Position numbers and translations under genes: made by a program | Shown here: in pieces, positions 38,301 to 48,392 of the stretch | How positions within the stretch are numbered: position 1 is the stretch's first letter | Layout: each line of letters opens with the position of its first letter | NCBI GenBank assembly: GCA_005784505.1 | Contig: VCAZ01000036.1 | Span: 1,341,440-1,405,439, forward strand | DNA: 64,000 nt | Source of the DNA: Bagarius yarrelli | Taxonomy: Eukaryota; Chordata; Actinopteri; Siluriformes; Sisoridae | Reading direction: 5' to 3' | Notes under the pieces: generated by a model | Seen by the model: only the letters and a program-made list of their open reading frames with translations | What the model was told of the DNA's origin: nothing | The model's database searches: none

Positions 38301-40965
38301 CACAATGCACACACCCTTTGAAATATTTCTCTATATACCTAATGTTAGGCATTAAAAACTACAGCTTAAGACATGACTCACATCACAATTAGGACAAAAA
38401 TATAAAAACAATATTGATTTTTTAACAACATAAGTGGGAGGGTTCAAAGAAATTAAAACAAGCCAATTAGAGCGCACCCTCCAATCACATAATTTGCTTC
38501 ACATGCAAGTCACATTAACTGTATTGTATTGTTCTTTATGCTGAAGTTAAGCTACAGGACTGCTAATCATTCACCCGGCGCTCCGACTTCTACAGCTTTC
38601 AAATTGTGCTGTGTTCTAATGTGTGGCTTTAACTCAGACTAATGGAAAAAAAACCTAGTTCTTCTTTCAAATGCGCATCATTGATCCTGTGTTTCTGATA
38701 TTTTCGCAGACATTGATGAGTGTGAAGTGTTCCACAATGGTCCGGCTGGTCGTTTGTGTGTGCACGCTTGTGTAAACACCCCCGGTGGATATCGCTGTTC
38801 CTGCCCAACTGGCTACCAATTGAGCCGTGACGGTCGAAACTGCAGAGGTGAGTTCAACCTTTTGTGCCACTGCTTTCATCCTTTATGCCAAGCAGAAAGC
38901 AAACTAGTTTTTTACGCAAACACACACACTTTCTTCTGATCCTTTATGTAGATATAGATGAGTGCGCCACGAGGCAGAACAACTGTACCCCTGATCAACT
39001 GTGTATCAACACATACGGAGGTTTTCAGTGCATAAAAGTCGAATGTCCACGTTTTAGAAATGTCACCTACATCAAAACCTCTCCGACGTGAGTATACAAC
39101 AATCTACGCTATTATTTACTCACTAATCTGCTGGATGATCTAATGATTAATATCGTTCATCACTAACCCTAAGTCTAAATTAATTCATGTGAATCCATCT
39201 ATCATATACTGTTTACATCACAGCCTAAATCATTCTTAATTCTGATTGGTCAGAAGGGAAAAGCTGTAAATTAGATCTTTGGTTTGTATGAAATGAACAG
39301 CATTTTGGTAGAAACTGTCAAGGGTTAATGGCCTTGCTCAGGGTCCCAGCAGGGGCCAGTTGGTGATGCTGCTTATAATAACATTTATAGAGTTGAAGAT
39401 TAGCTGTACATTTGACACAAAATGATTTCGACTAAAAGCATTGGCACATGCCGTCAGCCAGAATTATTTTATTTAAATCTAAATGATATTAATCGGAATG
39501 ACAAAAAATTGCATGTAAATGGGGCTACTAACTTTTTTCTTGATCTGATTAATGTCCTTAACAGTACAAGATTTTTTTTTTATTTCTATAACTACTACCC
39601 ACAAACAGTTTTTTTAACACAGAACACATACTGTTTCTATGGAGTTTCTAAAAGTGAAATAATTTATTATACATTTATTTTAGGGAAAAAGCTTTACTTG
39701 GATTAACATGATCTCTGAATTCTAGGAGTTAGAGGTTCTATTACCAGGGAAAAATCACTCAGACACACCAGTGGACAAAGAAATAACGGAAGAAACTATT
39801 CATAATGTTATATCATATTAGAGCTGGGTAAATTAACACGTCAATGACTAGGCTGGGAAAAAACAGTTTGAGGTCAAGGTAAAGTTTACATTTACGGCAT
39901 TTGGACAGACTTCCTAATCCAGAGCGACTCACATCTCTTTTATATAACTGAGCAACTAGGGGTTAAGGGTGTTGCTTAGGGGCCCAACAGTGGTGGCTTA
40001 GTGGTGCTGGGAATCGAATTAGCAGTCCAACACTAGTTTAACAGTTGTTGGACTGCTGATTGGACCACTAAACAAGATGCACTTTATGTCTATCCTGTTT
40101 AGTGGCTCTTTGTTGTTTTGTAAATTCTATGTTTGTGTAGCACCAGGGGGTCCTAAAGAAACGTTATTTCATCTCACTGTGTACTGCATCTGCTATATAT
40201 GGTTGAAATGACAATAAAGCTCCTTGAACTTGAACTTAAATTAAAAGATTGTGGGTTTTAATTCCCTAGACCACCAAACTGCTTGGTTGAAAAAAGTAAA
40301 AGATATAAATGTAAGACAAACTAAATAAAGGGGTCTGCCAAATGACATAAATGTAAAATGGTTATGTGAGCACCAAGCTTAAAGTTAGCAAAAAAATCAA
40401 ATGATTAACAGTTTTATTTTAGCGATCTGAGTTTAAGATTATAAATTTATTGTGAAGTTCATTAAATGTTTAAACATTTCTATTTTAAATATCAAGAAAG
40501 TTTTAATGCTTCTTCCAGACATATTAGTGATTATGTGATTGCTGTTAATCAAAGATCATAATAGAGTAGCTCATTTTCATATTACGTTTGTTCCCATTGA
40601 GCAGGCGCTGTGAAAGAAACCCCTGCCCTGTGGACAATAAGGCGTGTTCTCAAGCCCCCGTCTCCGTCTCCTATCACCACATGTCGGTGGTGTCAAATCT
40701 CTCAGCGCCGCGGGTTATGTTCCGGGTCTCGGCGGTGCGGATGATCGGAGACACTCTGCGTTTTGCTCTGCTAGGCGGCCGCGGGAGACGTCATTTTAGC
40801 ATTCAGCGCTCAGAGCGACAGACCGGCGAGCTACTGCTGCTTAGTCCCATACAGGGTCCTGACACCATGGAGGTGGAGGTGGAGATGAGCGAGCTGGAGA
40901 AGAGAGTGCTAATCGGACGCTACATCACCAAGATTACCATCTTTATCTCGCAATATGAGTTCTAG
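26323..40965 (+). CDS. fbln7: Fibulin-7, 8 exons
   Basis: Complete gene of 446 aa (human FBLN7 is about 440). Coding exons: 26323-26388, 29927-30086, 30167-30337, 32419-32544, 38052-38234, 38710-38847, 38952-39087, 40605-40965. All introns are GT-AG and in phase. Residues 1-22 form a signal peptide (LCIILLILCVAPIPSVCSQ). Residues 23-75 form a coiled coil (LRQAQKLLASHEASYLQSL). Residues 77-132 form one sushi/CCP domain with four cysteines, the hallmark that separates fibulin-7 from other fibulins. Residues 133-172 are an EGF module (INECTSSPCANGGSC). A Thr/Ala-rich linker (about 175-203) and a partial EGF (CTCEAGYTISG) follow. Two calcium-binding EGF modules starting DIDEC (236-281) and DIDEC (282 onward) lead to a fibulin C-terminal module (about 310-446; IQRSERQTGELLLL, ITKITIFISQYEF). 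The product is a secreted matrix adhesion protein; in mammals it supports odontoblast and cell adhesion. Intron 4 (5.5 kb) is loaded with transposons. Confidence 0.96.
27960..28130 (-). mobile_element. tRNA-derived SINE (type 1), minus strand
   Basis: Plus-strand reading gives gcattttggcagacacactt, then gggccttgctcaaagtccaa, then gctgggaattaaaccccggt and agtagcccaacac. It lies in fbln7 intron 1. Confidence 0.85.
28155..28350 (-). mobile_element. SINE-like copy, diverged, minus strand
   Basis: It contains gccttgatcaagggcccaac followed by gttcaaacctgtgacctt and gctctaactagctgagcgaa, which reads on the minus strand as a tRNA-like head (ttcgctcagctagttagagc). The head differs from the type 1 family, so this may be a third SINE type or a chimera. 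It lies directly next to the preceding SINE. Confidence 0.65.
29115..29252 (+). mobile_element. tRNA-derived SINE (type 1), 5' truncated
   Basis: The body gccaccactgtgggcccctg, aaggcccttaacc, ttgctcagttgtataaaaga and the tail gacatctgccaaatgctg lie in fbln7 intron 1. The tRNA head is missing. Confidence 0.85.
29277..29678. mobile_element. AGTATGT-family MITE, longest copy
   Basis: The left end gagtgcgtctaaagccttgg and tatatagtatgt, and the right end cttaagtattagcaattttg gatgaagcc (read as GGCTTCATCCAAAATTGC in reverse), share termini with the copies at 18.08 and 20.7 kb. The interior keeps gcaggagagccgacatgtca. It is about 400 bp, non-coding, in fbln7 intron 1. Confidence 0.7.
29812..29870 (+). 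mobile_element. SINE (type 1) fragment
   Basis: Short stretch taccactgttgggaccttaa gaaaggcccttagcctgtga from the SINE body, 56 nt before fbln7 exon 2. Confidence 0.6.
30510..31870. repeat. Internally repetitive AT-rich block in fbln7 intron 3
   Basis: Motifs such as tgacaactga, cataagcctttatg and ttataaaggcttatttaaat recur in both orientations throughout. A near-perfect 85-bp direct duplication lies at 31291-31375 and 31376-31460. The block looks like an old amplified repeat rather than a gene. Confidence 0.65.
32640..32748 (-). mobile_element. SINE (type 1) fragment, minus strand
   Basis: It contains gagggttaagggccttgctt agggcccaa and cacaatcttctaattagcaa tccaaaacctt. It is truncated at both ends, in fbln7 intron 4. 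Confidence 0.65.
32839..33376. mobile_element. hAT-like non-autonomous element with 8-bp target duplication
   Basis: The left end is cagtggatctcagccctgcc. The right end, read in reverse, is tagtgattctcaagaggggt. The flanks gtttagag (32831-32838) and gtttagac (33377-33384) match at 7 of 8 positions, as expected for hAT. There is no transposase. It lies in fbln7 intron 4. Confidence 0.8.
34038..34559. mobile_element. hAT-like non-autonomous element with 8-bp target duplication
   Basis: The left end is caggggtcggcaacctttaa and the right end, read in reverse, is caggggttggcaatcagcgg. The flanking octamers cactacac (34030-34037) and cactagac (34560-34567) match at 7 of 8 positions. There is no transposase. 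It lies in fbln7 intron 4. Confidence 0.9.
34880..37932 (+). mobile_element. L2/CR1-like non-LTR retrotransposon, decayed
   Basis: Plus-strand coding traces appear in order. An APE endonuclease region lies around 35200-35440 (VFTETWLNSGIPNSVLELEG). An inter-domain region follows at about 35790-36040. A reverse-transcriptase region lies around 36370-37070 (CRKAPGPDTIPG, FADDTTVVG near 37045). The C-terminal region near 37184-37378 has LTWSLNFLIRKAQQRLYFLK. Multiple stops and frameshifts are present. The 3' end carries gacaataaagttctaatctg atctaatct, a short tandem tail typical of L2-type elements. It lies in fbln7 intron 4 in the sense direction, 119 nt before exon 5. The exact 5' end is not defined. 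Confidence 0.85.
39315..39365 (-). mobile_element. SINE (type 1) fragment, minus strand
   Basis: Core motif agggttaatggccttgctca gggtcccag only, in fbln7 intron 7. Confidence 0.5.
39885..40055 (-). mobile_element. tRNA-derived SINE (type 1), minus strand
   Basis: A clear copy read in reverse: tttacggcatttggacagac, ctaatccagagcgactcaca, gcttaggggcccaacagtgg, gtgctgggaatcgaa. It lies in fbln7 intron 7. Confidence 0.88.
40080..40240 (+). mobile_element. L2-like LINE 3' end fragment
   Basis: The stretch ends in aatgacaataaagctccttg aacttgaactt, the same kind of 3' terminus as the longer LINE at 37.9 kb but with a different tail repeat. No coding part is left. It lies between two SINEs in fbln7 intron 7. 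Confidence 0.6.
40243..40355 (+). mobile_element. SINE (type 1) fragment
   Basis: It contains gattgtgggttttaattccc, accaccaaactgc and ggtctgccaaatgac. The central body is deleted. It lies in fbln7 intron 7. Confidence 0.6.
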
Positions 40966-41101
40966 ATTTGAAATTCTAGAAACATACTGTCTCTAATAAT
41001 ATTTTCTTATTAGATCTAAAGAAAACAGATCAATTGTTCGATAAATTCAGTTGAAGTTCTGGCACGGAGAAGGGTCCAAAATTTAATTTATTTTTTATTT
41101 T

Positions 41102-41107
41102 AATAAA
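41102..41107 (+). terminator. Polyadenylation signal candidate of fbln7
   Basis: AATAAA lies 137 nt after the fbln7 stop codon and before the 80-bp tandem repeat. Confidence 0.5.
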
Positions 41108-41194
41108 TATCAGATCTACTAGATGAGTAAAAAGACGCGAACATGTACAACATGAGAAACTTTAACTGAATATTTTTATAAAATTAGGTTGTAT

Positions 41195-41395
41195 GGCGCC
41201 CCATGTGGCCACTTCTAATATGATTTTGCAAAAATTAGGTAAAGATGTACATTCTATGGCTTGAGGTAAGCATGGGCGCCCTCTGTGGCCACTTCTAATA
41301 TGATTTTGCAAAAATTAGGTAAAGATGCATGCCCTGCGGCTTGATGTACAGATGGGCGCCCCCTGTGGCCACCTCTATGTGATTTTGCAATCAGA
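41195..41395. repeat. 80-bp tandem repeat, 2.5 copies
   Basis: ggcgcc begins at 41195, 41275 and 41355, exactly 80 bp apart, followed each time by c(c/t)(a/c)tgtggccac. The first two copies are nearly identical through gattttgcaaaaattaggta. It lies 230 nt after the fbln7 stop codon. Confidence 0.95.
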
Positions 41396-42200
41396 ACTAA
41401 TACTTTAAATGCGTAATGTAAGTCAAAGACAAATTAGTTTATGGAAATTGTATATTCAAAACTAAATATAGTTTTTTTTCATTTGGTTTGCACATATATT
41501 TACTAATGTATAATTATTTTTAAGGAAAAAAGACACTATTTAAAAAAAAGTAATTGCTATCTAAAATCATATTGCTACAATTGCAATTAAAAATAATTAT
41601 AACAAACATTAAACTGAATTCTTTATGTTTTTATTAAGATTTTTTTTGTATTCTACCCCTTTTAAATTTTCTCTTGTGTGCAAATCCTATTAACTTTCAT
41701 CAATTTAGAGACTGTTTTCATCATGAATGGATGTGAAGGACAGAACTCGGGAGCGTGGTGGATTTTTTTTTTTCCGGAGCTATTTAAAGTGATTCAGTAT
41801 TTTCAGTATCTCATATAGAGTACAAAAACATTTATACATTTAAAAATGATTGCAAATGTCATGTAGCCTTATAAACACTGGATTGAGAATAAACATATGA
41901 AAAAAATGCTTGGAGAATGTTTACTTTACTTTATAAATTATATAAATGGACTAAATCAGCATACGCTTTTTTTTTTTTAGTTCGAATTCTGAGAAGTGAA
42001 AGAAGGAGTGTGATTGTATTTGAATCCGGGAGAACTTCCTAGTAAGACATTAGACCTGGCCCACAAAGCTCTACTTTACTTCAGTCAAAGAGGTGCTGTG
42101 TTCTTTGTGTGTGTGTGTGTTTACGCAGTAAAGTAAAAACAGCGTAGCTTTAAAAGATACGCAAGAGCACAGCAAGATGTGAGATTTAAGTGTGTGTTAC
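41396..42200. other. Intergenic 3' of fbln7, no gene recognised
   Basis: AT-rich sequence with A and T runs. No open frame or repeat was recognised except a short GT run near 42106-42120. Confidence 0.4.
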
Positions 42201-42214
42201 TGTAAATATCATCC

Positions 42215-42655
42215 ACAGGTTTACCCACTGCTTCACCGACCAGTTTACCTATTAGTTTACTTTTTTGCCACTCAATTCATCCACTGGCTCACCCACCAGT
42301 TTACACCGGTTTATCCATTGGTTCACCCACCAGTTTACCCTCTGGTCCACCCACCGGTTTACCCACCAGTTTACTCAGCTGTTCACCCACCAGTTTACTC
42401 AGCTGTTCACCCACCAGTTAACCCACCATTTTACCCATCAGTTCACCCAATAGTTTACCCACTGGTTTAAATACCAGTTCACTTATCAGTTCACCGACTG
42501 GTTTACCCACTAGTTTTGCCCATCAGTTCAAGCACTGGTTTACCCACTGGTTTACCCACCTGTTAACCCATTAGTTTACCCACTGGTTCACCCATCAGTT
42601 TACCCACCGGTTCACCCAATGTTTCACCCACCTGTTCACCAGTTTACCCACCAGC
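42215..42655. repeat. 12-bp minisatellite
   Basis: The unit is about 12 bp, (c/g)(a/t)gttcaccca or (c/g)(a/t)gtttaccca, roughly 36 copies. In one plus-strand frame it stays open for 92 codons as a Val-His-Pro-Pro / Val-Tyr-Pro-Leu alternation because the unit length is a multiple of three. No start context or splice support was found. Confidence 0.92.
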
Positions 42656-43836
42656 CTAGGAATATAACACTATTTTATCTTATCTTTTATCTTATTTTAT
42701 TTGAGCTTGTGAACAACTATAGAGCATGACTACAGACTGAATGTTTTATATCACGATTATCTTTTATTCTCGATGCAGCACATCATGATTGTGCCATGTG
42801 TGTGTGTGTTTGTGTGTGTGTGTATTTGTTTTGCATGTCACTGAATCACTACAAAGGATCACTGGTTTAGTAAAAAAGACAGCACACCCAAAGATAGAGT
42901 GCATGAATGCCTGAAAGCATTTCGCTGTCATTGAAATTAGAAAATAGACAAAAAATAGACAGAGAGAGAGAAAGAAATCTCTCAACATATTTGTGTTTCT
43001 GTGCAGAGCCTCCTAATGTCAGAAACATCTCTTCATGCTGAAAGACTGTGTATATCTCTGAGAGATGTACTTGAAGCACAAGAAAAAGAAAACTAGAACA
43101 TTTAACACAAACAAAGCTGGCATTAGATGCAAAAAAGGACAAAGGAAAAGAAGTGAAACGTTAAGAACCAGAACAGAGAGATCAGAGGGAAAAGACAGTT
43201 TAAAGAAGAAAGAAGAAAAAGATTAAAACACAAGAGACAAAGAAAAAGAAAAAGAAATTGGAGGAGAGCGGAAACACAAAGATTAAAGAGAACAGAGAGA
43301 CATTAGTGAGAAATAAAGGGGAGACTGCATATATAAAAAGGTGTAGATATAAAAAGAAAAAGAAAGGGAGGTGCAAGAGAGACAGAAAGAGTGAAGTCAG
43401 ATAGAAAGAAATTAGAATGAAAGAAATTAAGACAGAAGATAAAACATGAGAAGAGACATTGAGTACAAAACTTTATTTCACTTCATAAAAACTGAAAACT
43501 GATTTTTACAAACAAATGTAGTTTTATTTTAAAAACATAATTGCTGTAATTGTGTTTCTATTCATTTTTTCTTAAGTAAAAGTGTAATTTCATACTTGTT
43601 AGTTTTCTGCTTTCAAACAACACACATACAAACAACAAAAAGACTATATATATGAAAAGTTTTTTTTACTTTAATGAAAACACACATTTTTCTCAGAGGC
43701 ACAAAATAACACTAAATAGACAGTCAAGCTCTCTCCCAAAGACCATTTATTTCATATTTGCATATATAAAACATTACCTTTTCTTTGTACGTTACTATAA
43801 AATTAAAAATCTGAAAAATAAAATAGATTAAATAGA

Positions 43837-43929
<93 letters not shown>

Positions 43930-44340
43930 ATAACTTCTATAAATTAAAGTAAACAAAACACAAATTTCATTTTAAATCCAGATAGTTCCTATTTGTATGA
44001 AGTAACTAGTAACTATAACTAATTACTTTGTTAAAGTTAAAAAAAAAAACTTTTAAAGGTTTTTAAACACTAGGGACTGGTAATTTTATTTTTTGGTCAA
44101 TGCGAAGAAAATGTCATCTTTCAATATTTCATATACATCCCAAAAATTACTTTTAACAAAATCAAAATCTGGGGGTCAATGTAATTTTCTGTAAAATATT
44201 ATGTGGCCCTCGAAAAATAAAAATTTGGGCCCACCACCCCTCCACACACACACTTCTATCTCTTTATTTACCATCTTCCCCTAGATCATCTTACCCTAGA
44301 TCAGTAGATCATCTTCCCCTCTCTAAACCTGTCTATCTGC
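42656..44340. other. Intergenic; purine-rich and AT-rich tracts
   Basis: GT repeats at about 42798-42824, a purine-rich stretch at about 43120-43450, and AT-rich sequence to 44220. No gene is supported. Confidence 0.4.
43840..43930. repeat. TA dinucleotide microsatellite
   Basis: About 45 TA units with a single TG interruption, self-complementary and able to extrude a cruciform. Confidence 0.97.
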
Positions 44341-44349
44341 TCTGACAAG

Positions 44350-44351
44350 CA

Positions 44352-44393
<42 letters not shown>
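44350..44393. repeat. GA dinucleotide microsatellite
   Basis: About 20 (GA) units directly before the GC-rich island at 44.4 kb. Confidence 0.95.
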
Positions 44394-44396
<3 letters not shown>

Positions 44397-44399
44397 AGA

Positions 44400-44660
44400 A
44401 ACAGTCTGTGCGGAGCCCCTGCCCCGTCCCACTAACCTGTTTCTGATAGTAATCCAACACCTTCATTCCCACAGCATGATGGGAAACCTGGCACAGAGGA
44501 GCTTCCTCCCTCTACAAACCTCCGACCCTCAAAGCCACCCGCAACGAGATGCGATCAGAAGCGGATCAGGTTTAAGGGGCGACCCGGAACGCTGCCGCGC
44601 TGCACTGACGGAAATCTACACCATGAAAGAAGAGAAAATAACATCATACAGCAGCACATA
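44400..44660. other. Unexplained GC-rich island; possible exon or conserved element
   Basis: It is non-repetitive, with many CpG sites (ggggcgacccggaacgctgc), in an otherwise AT-rich interval. On the plus strand an acceptor-like ttcattcccacag at about 44463-44475 precedes a frame open to the stop near 44690. A second frame, 44476-44661, starts with ATG. On the minus strand a frame reading SHHAVGMKVLDYYQKQ ends at a GT donor-like site near 44438. No family is recognised. It may be an exon of an unannotated gene, a promoter CpG island or a conserved non-coding element. Confidence 0.3.
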
Positions 44661-45014
44661 GGAAGATCTGATGTTCTGAAGTGCTGAAGTATAAAGATAA
44701 ACTAGAAATCTGTTCTTTATTTAAAGTTGATGTTGACCTTAACTTTTATGTCGTGTAAAGTAAAATATAAAATGGGCAATAAAACACTATTTTGAAAATA
44801 ATGCTTGCTTATAATTACAGTTTAATAGTTTAATTTAAAGTAATAATATAAAAAATGAAATACATCTTGTATATATAACATTACAATCAAATTTACAGTA
44901 TATAACAAATGACAGAGAAAAGTAAAAATATATGTGTATATATATATACATTCTAAAACTCTATATTATGGTATATTTTTGCAAATAATTTGTAGTAAAA
45001 GAAAATAGATACTG

Positions 45015-45168
45015 GAAGGAGGTGGTAGCTCAGTGGTTAGGGGGAAGGTAACCAAAAGAAGTCCCAGCAATAAGTTACCACTGCTGGGCCCTTGAGCAAA
45101 GCCCCTAAAACCCCCATTACTCAGTTGTATAAATAAAATAAATATAGGGCACTCTGGATAAATGCAAT
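45015..45168 (+). mobile_element. tRNA-derived SINE (type 1), first of a tandem pair
   Basis: ggtggtagctcagtggttag, then gttaccactgctgggccctt, then attactcagttgtataaata. The B-box region is damaged. Confidence 0.85.
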
Positions 45169-45175
45169 ACATGGG

Positions 45176-45362
45176 AAAGTGGTAGTGCAGTGTTTAAGGT
45201 GCTGGACTGCCAATTTGAAGATCAGGGTTCAATTCCCAGCACCACCAAGCTGCCACTGTTGGGCCCCTGAACAAGGCCTATTGCTCAGTTATATAAAAGA
45301 GATAAAAGTCGCTCTGTATAAGGGTGTCTGCCAAATGCCAGGAATGTAATGCAAAGTAACGC
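45176..45362 (+). mobile_element. tRNA-derived SINE (type 1), second of a tandem pair
   Basis: A better copy: agtggtagtgcagtgtttaa, B-box gggttcaattcccagcacca, body gctgccactgttgggcccct, tail gggtgtctgccaaatgccag. It is in the same orientation as its neighbour, about 10 bp away. Confidence 0.9.
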
Positions 45363-45375
45363 AATGTTATGTAAA

Positions 45376-47480
45376 TGTCTTCTTCCTCTACTTTCGGCTT
45401 TTCCCTTTTTACATTCTCTTCACTCACTTCAGTCCCACCTTCACTTTGAACTCCCCTGTCTGACCTACTGCACACCTCACAACTGTCCTGCTTCCCTCAT
45501 ACATATCCCGCACCACCCTGACATACTTCTCTGCTATTCCTGACTTCCTCATACAATACCACAGCTCTTCTGATGGTACACCATCATATGCTTTCCCCAG
45601 GTCTACAAAAACACAATGCAGCTCCCTACGACCACGTCTGTACTTCTCCATCAGCATTCTCAGAGCAAATATTGCATCTGTAGTGCTCTTTTTGGGCATA
45701 AAGCCATACTGCTGCTCCCAAATATCTACTACCCTCCTTAACCTAGCTTCCACTACTCTTTTCCATACCTTCATTGTATGACTCATCAACTTTATGCCTC
45801 TGTAGTTGTTGCAACTCTGCACATCACCCTTGTTCTTAAAGATAGGCACCATTACGCTCCTCCTCCATTCCTCAGGAATAGTGAAAAATTCCACTGCTGC
45901 CTCTTCTAGAGATTTCCACACCTCCACTGGTATTTCATCAGGACCAACCACCTTTCCTTTTTTCATCCTCTTCAAAGCCATTCTAACCATGTTCTAATCC
46001 TTTAACCTTCCTGCTTCACGTTGTTTATCTCTTCTACCCTTTTTTCCCTCTCAGTTTCCTCATTCATCAACCCTTTAAAGTACTCCCTCAATCTTCTCTG
46101 TACACTCTCCTCACTCGTGAGCAACTTTAATAACCCTAATAAATCTCGAGCTTTAATAACCCTAACCTGCTGCACATTCTTCCCAACTCGATTCCTCTGC
46201 CTTGCTAGGCTACAAGTCCTTCTCTCCTTCTCTGGTGTCTAATCTAGTGTAAATCATATGCTTTTTGCTTGGCCTTAGCCACTTCCCTATTCACTCTGTG
46301 CCGCAAATCCTGGTATTTCTGCCTACTTTCCTCGGTCCTTTCCATGTCCATTTCTTCTTGGCTAACCTCTTTTTCTGCATACTATCCTCAACCTTCTCAT
46401 TCCACCACCAAGTCTCCTTATCTTTTTTCCTCCTTCCTTATGACACGCCTAGCACCTTTCTTCCTGTCTCCCTGATCACTTCTGCTGTAGTTTGCCACTC
46501 ATCTTGAAACGCTAACTGACCGCCCAGAGTCTGTTTCAACCCACCTAAATTCTTCACAATATTCTTCCTTTTTAGCTTCCAACACTTGATTTCCTTTCTT
46601 GTCTTGCTACACTTTCTCCCACCACAACTTTACAGTTACTAATCTCTTTCAGATCGCTTCGTCTACATAAGATGTAATCTACCTGTGTGCTCCTTCCTCC
46701 GCTTTTATAGGTCACTATATGCTTCTCTCTCTTTTGGAAAAAAAATATTTACCACAGCCATCTCCATCCTCCTAGCAAAGTCTACTATCATCTGTCTTTC
46801 ACTGCTTCTTTCCCGGACCCCAAACCTGCCCAACACTTCCTCATCACCTCTGTTCCCACACAATTGGGGCACAATTACTTACAACATTCACCATCAGCTC
46901 TTTAGTTTCTAATATCAGACTCATCACCCTGTCTTACACTCTTTTCACCTGCAGAACATTCTTCACAAACTCCTCTTTCAGGATCACCCCTAACCCATTT
47001 CTCTTCCTATCCACACCATGATAAAACAAATTGAATCCCGAACCAATAATACGAGCCTTGCTTCCCTTCCACCTGGTCTCCTGTACACACAATATATCTA
47101 CCTTTCTTCTCTCCATCATAACCACCAGCTCTCTACCTTTTCCTGTCATTGTCCCAAAATTCAGCGTCCCTATTCTCAGTCTACACTATTCTGCACTTTT
47201 GCCTTTCCACCTCCCTTTCTGTCTATTAATGCGTCCTCCTCCTTCTTTGAGCAACAGTAGCCTAATTTCCACCGGCACTTATTAGGTCATTGGCGCTAGC
47301 GGTGGTCGTTGTTAACCCGGGCCTCGACCGATCCGGTATAAAATTTCGACAGATGATCCACTTATTTAGATTTGGCAAAGTTTTACGTCGGATGCCCTTC
47401 CTGACACAACCCTCTCTATTCATCCAGGCTTGGGACTGGCACCAAAGTCACTGGCTTGTGACCCCTGTGCCTAAAGTAGC
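45376..47480 (-). mobile_element. RTE-like non-LTR retrotransposon, copy 2, internally deleted
   Basis: Same family as copy 1. The minus-strand traces run from an APE endonuclease (46934-47149; DILCVQETRWKGSKARIIGS) to a reverse transcriptase (45424-45990; KMKKGKVVGPDEIPVEVW-like, GIKLMSHTMKVWKRVV, ELHCVFVDLGKAYDGVP). The RT frame is open for 188 codons but stops before the FADD catalytic block: about 0.8 kb present in copy 1 (2960-3790) is missing here, with the 3' end joined directly near 45395-45410. A shared gttatgta at 45366-45373 and 47481-47488 is a likely target duplication. In the usual KAYDRVP motif it reads KAYDGVP. Confidence 0.88.
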
Positions 47481-47488
47481 GTTATGTA

Positions 47489-48124
47489 GATAGAAGATGT
47501 AAATACTTCAAAAAAAGAGCTCCAGTTTTTTTTCCCAAAAGATTTCGGTGACTTTCTACCGTTTAAAAGAATTTCCTTAGTGGTGCAGTATGACATGAGT
47601 TCTAGATGTTTCAAATGATTGCAAAAATCTAGATGATTACCATTACATTCCTGTCTTTACACATAAACACACACACACACACACACAGACTTATCTTGAC
47701 AGCTAATCTCTAATCTAACTAAACACTGTTTAGCACGGTGGTAGGTGAATGAGCGTTTTAGAAGATGGATAATGTTCAGAGTTACTACACTGCCCCCTAG
47801 AGGAGCAGCCCAAACAACACACTTCAAATGTAATACAAATTCCAATACGCTATAATTTGTACATTTATTTATTTATAAATTATGCAAATCTAATAATAAT
47901 GATATATATTCTTTTTAAAATACTTTTATTATACGAATCGATTGATTGAATGGTTGTTTTTTTTTTATTATTTTGTTATTTACAAAGACATTAAATAAAG
48001 GATAAACCAATACACAAAACAAAGTTATTGTTAATATCTCAAAGATACAGTTTGCCACTTAATTCTAGCCCACTATTTTTCCTAATATTATAGTTATAGT
48101 TATAACTATAATAATATAACTATA
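47489..48124. other. Intergenic, no gene recognised
   Basis: AT-rich sequence with a CA run near 47669-47688 and a small palindrome near 48090-48126 (ttatagttatagttataact). No coding evidence. Confidence 0.4.
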
Positions 48125-48392
48125 AGGGGCAGTGATGGCTCAAATGGTTAAGATGCTGAGTTGTTAATCTGAAGACCAGAAGAAACACCTGGGTTCAAGC
48201 CCCACCTCTGACAAGTCAACCACTGTTGGGTCCTTGAGCAAAAACCCTTAAACCCCTCCTGCTCCAGGGGTGCTGCATCATAGCTGACCCTGCGCCCTGA
48301 CCCCCAACCTACCAAGATGGGATATGCGAAAAAATGCATTTCATTGGCTCTGTACATGTACCTTGCACAATGAATTGAATATAAAATAAACT
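48125..48392 (+). mobile_element. tRNA-derived SINE (type 2) with LINE-like 3' tail
   Basis: The head gcagtgatggctcaaatggt and B-box gggttcaagcccc lead to a long body with cctgctccaggggtgctgca and gaccctgcgccctgaccccc. The 3' end ttggctctgtacatgtacct tgcacaatga is identical to the 3' end of the LINE at 37.88-37.91 kb, so this SINE probably uses that LINE's machinery. Confidence 0.88.

Noticed and set aside
45424..45990. 188-codon frame as a host gene
   Set aside because: It is the reverse transcriptase of an RTE-like LINE (KAYDGVP and GPDEIPVEVW-type motifs) that lacks its catalytic FADD block.
48090..48126. AT-rich palindrome as a regulatory hairpin
   Set aside because: It is composed of TATAG/CTATA words in AT-rich DNA, and its stem is short and easily expected by chance.
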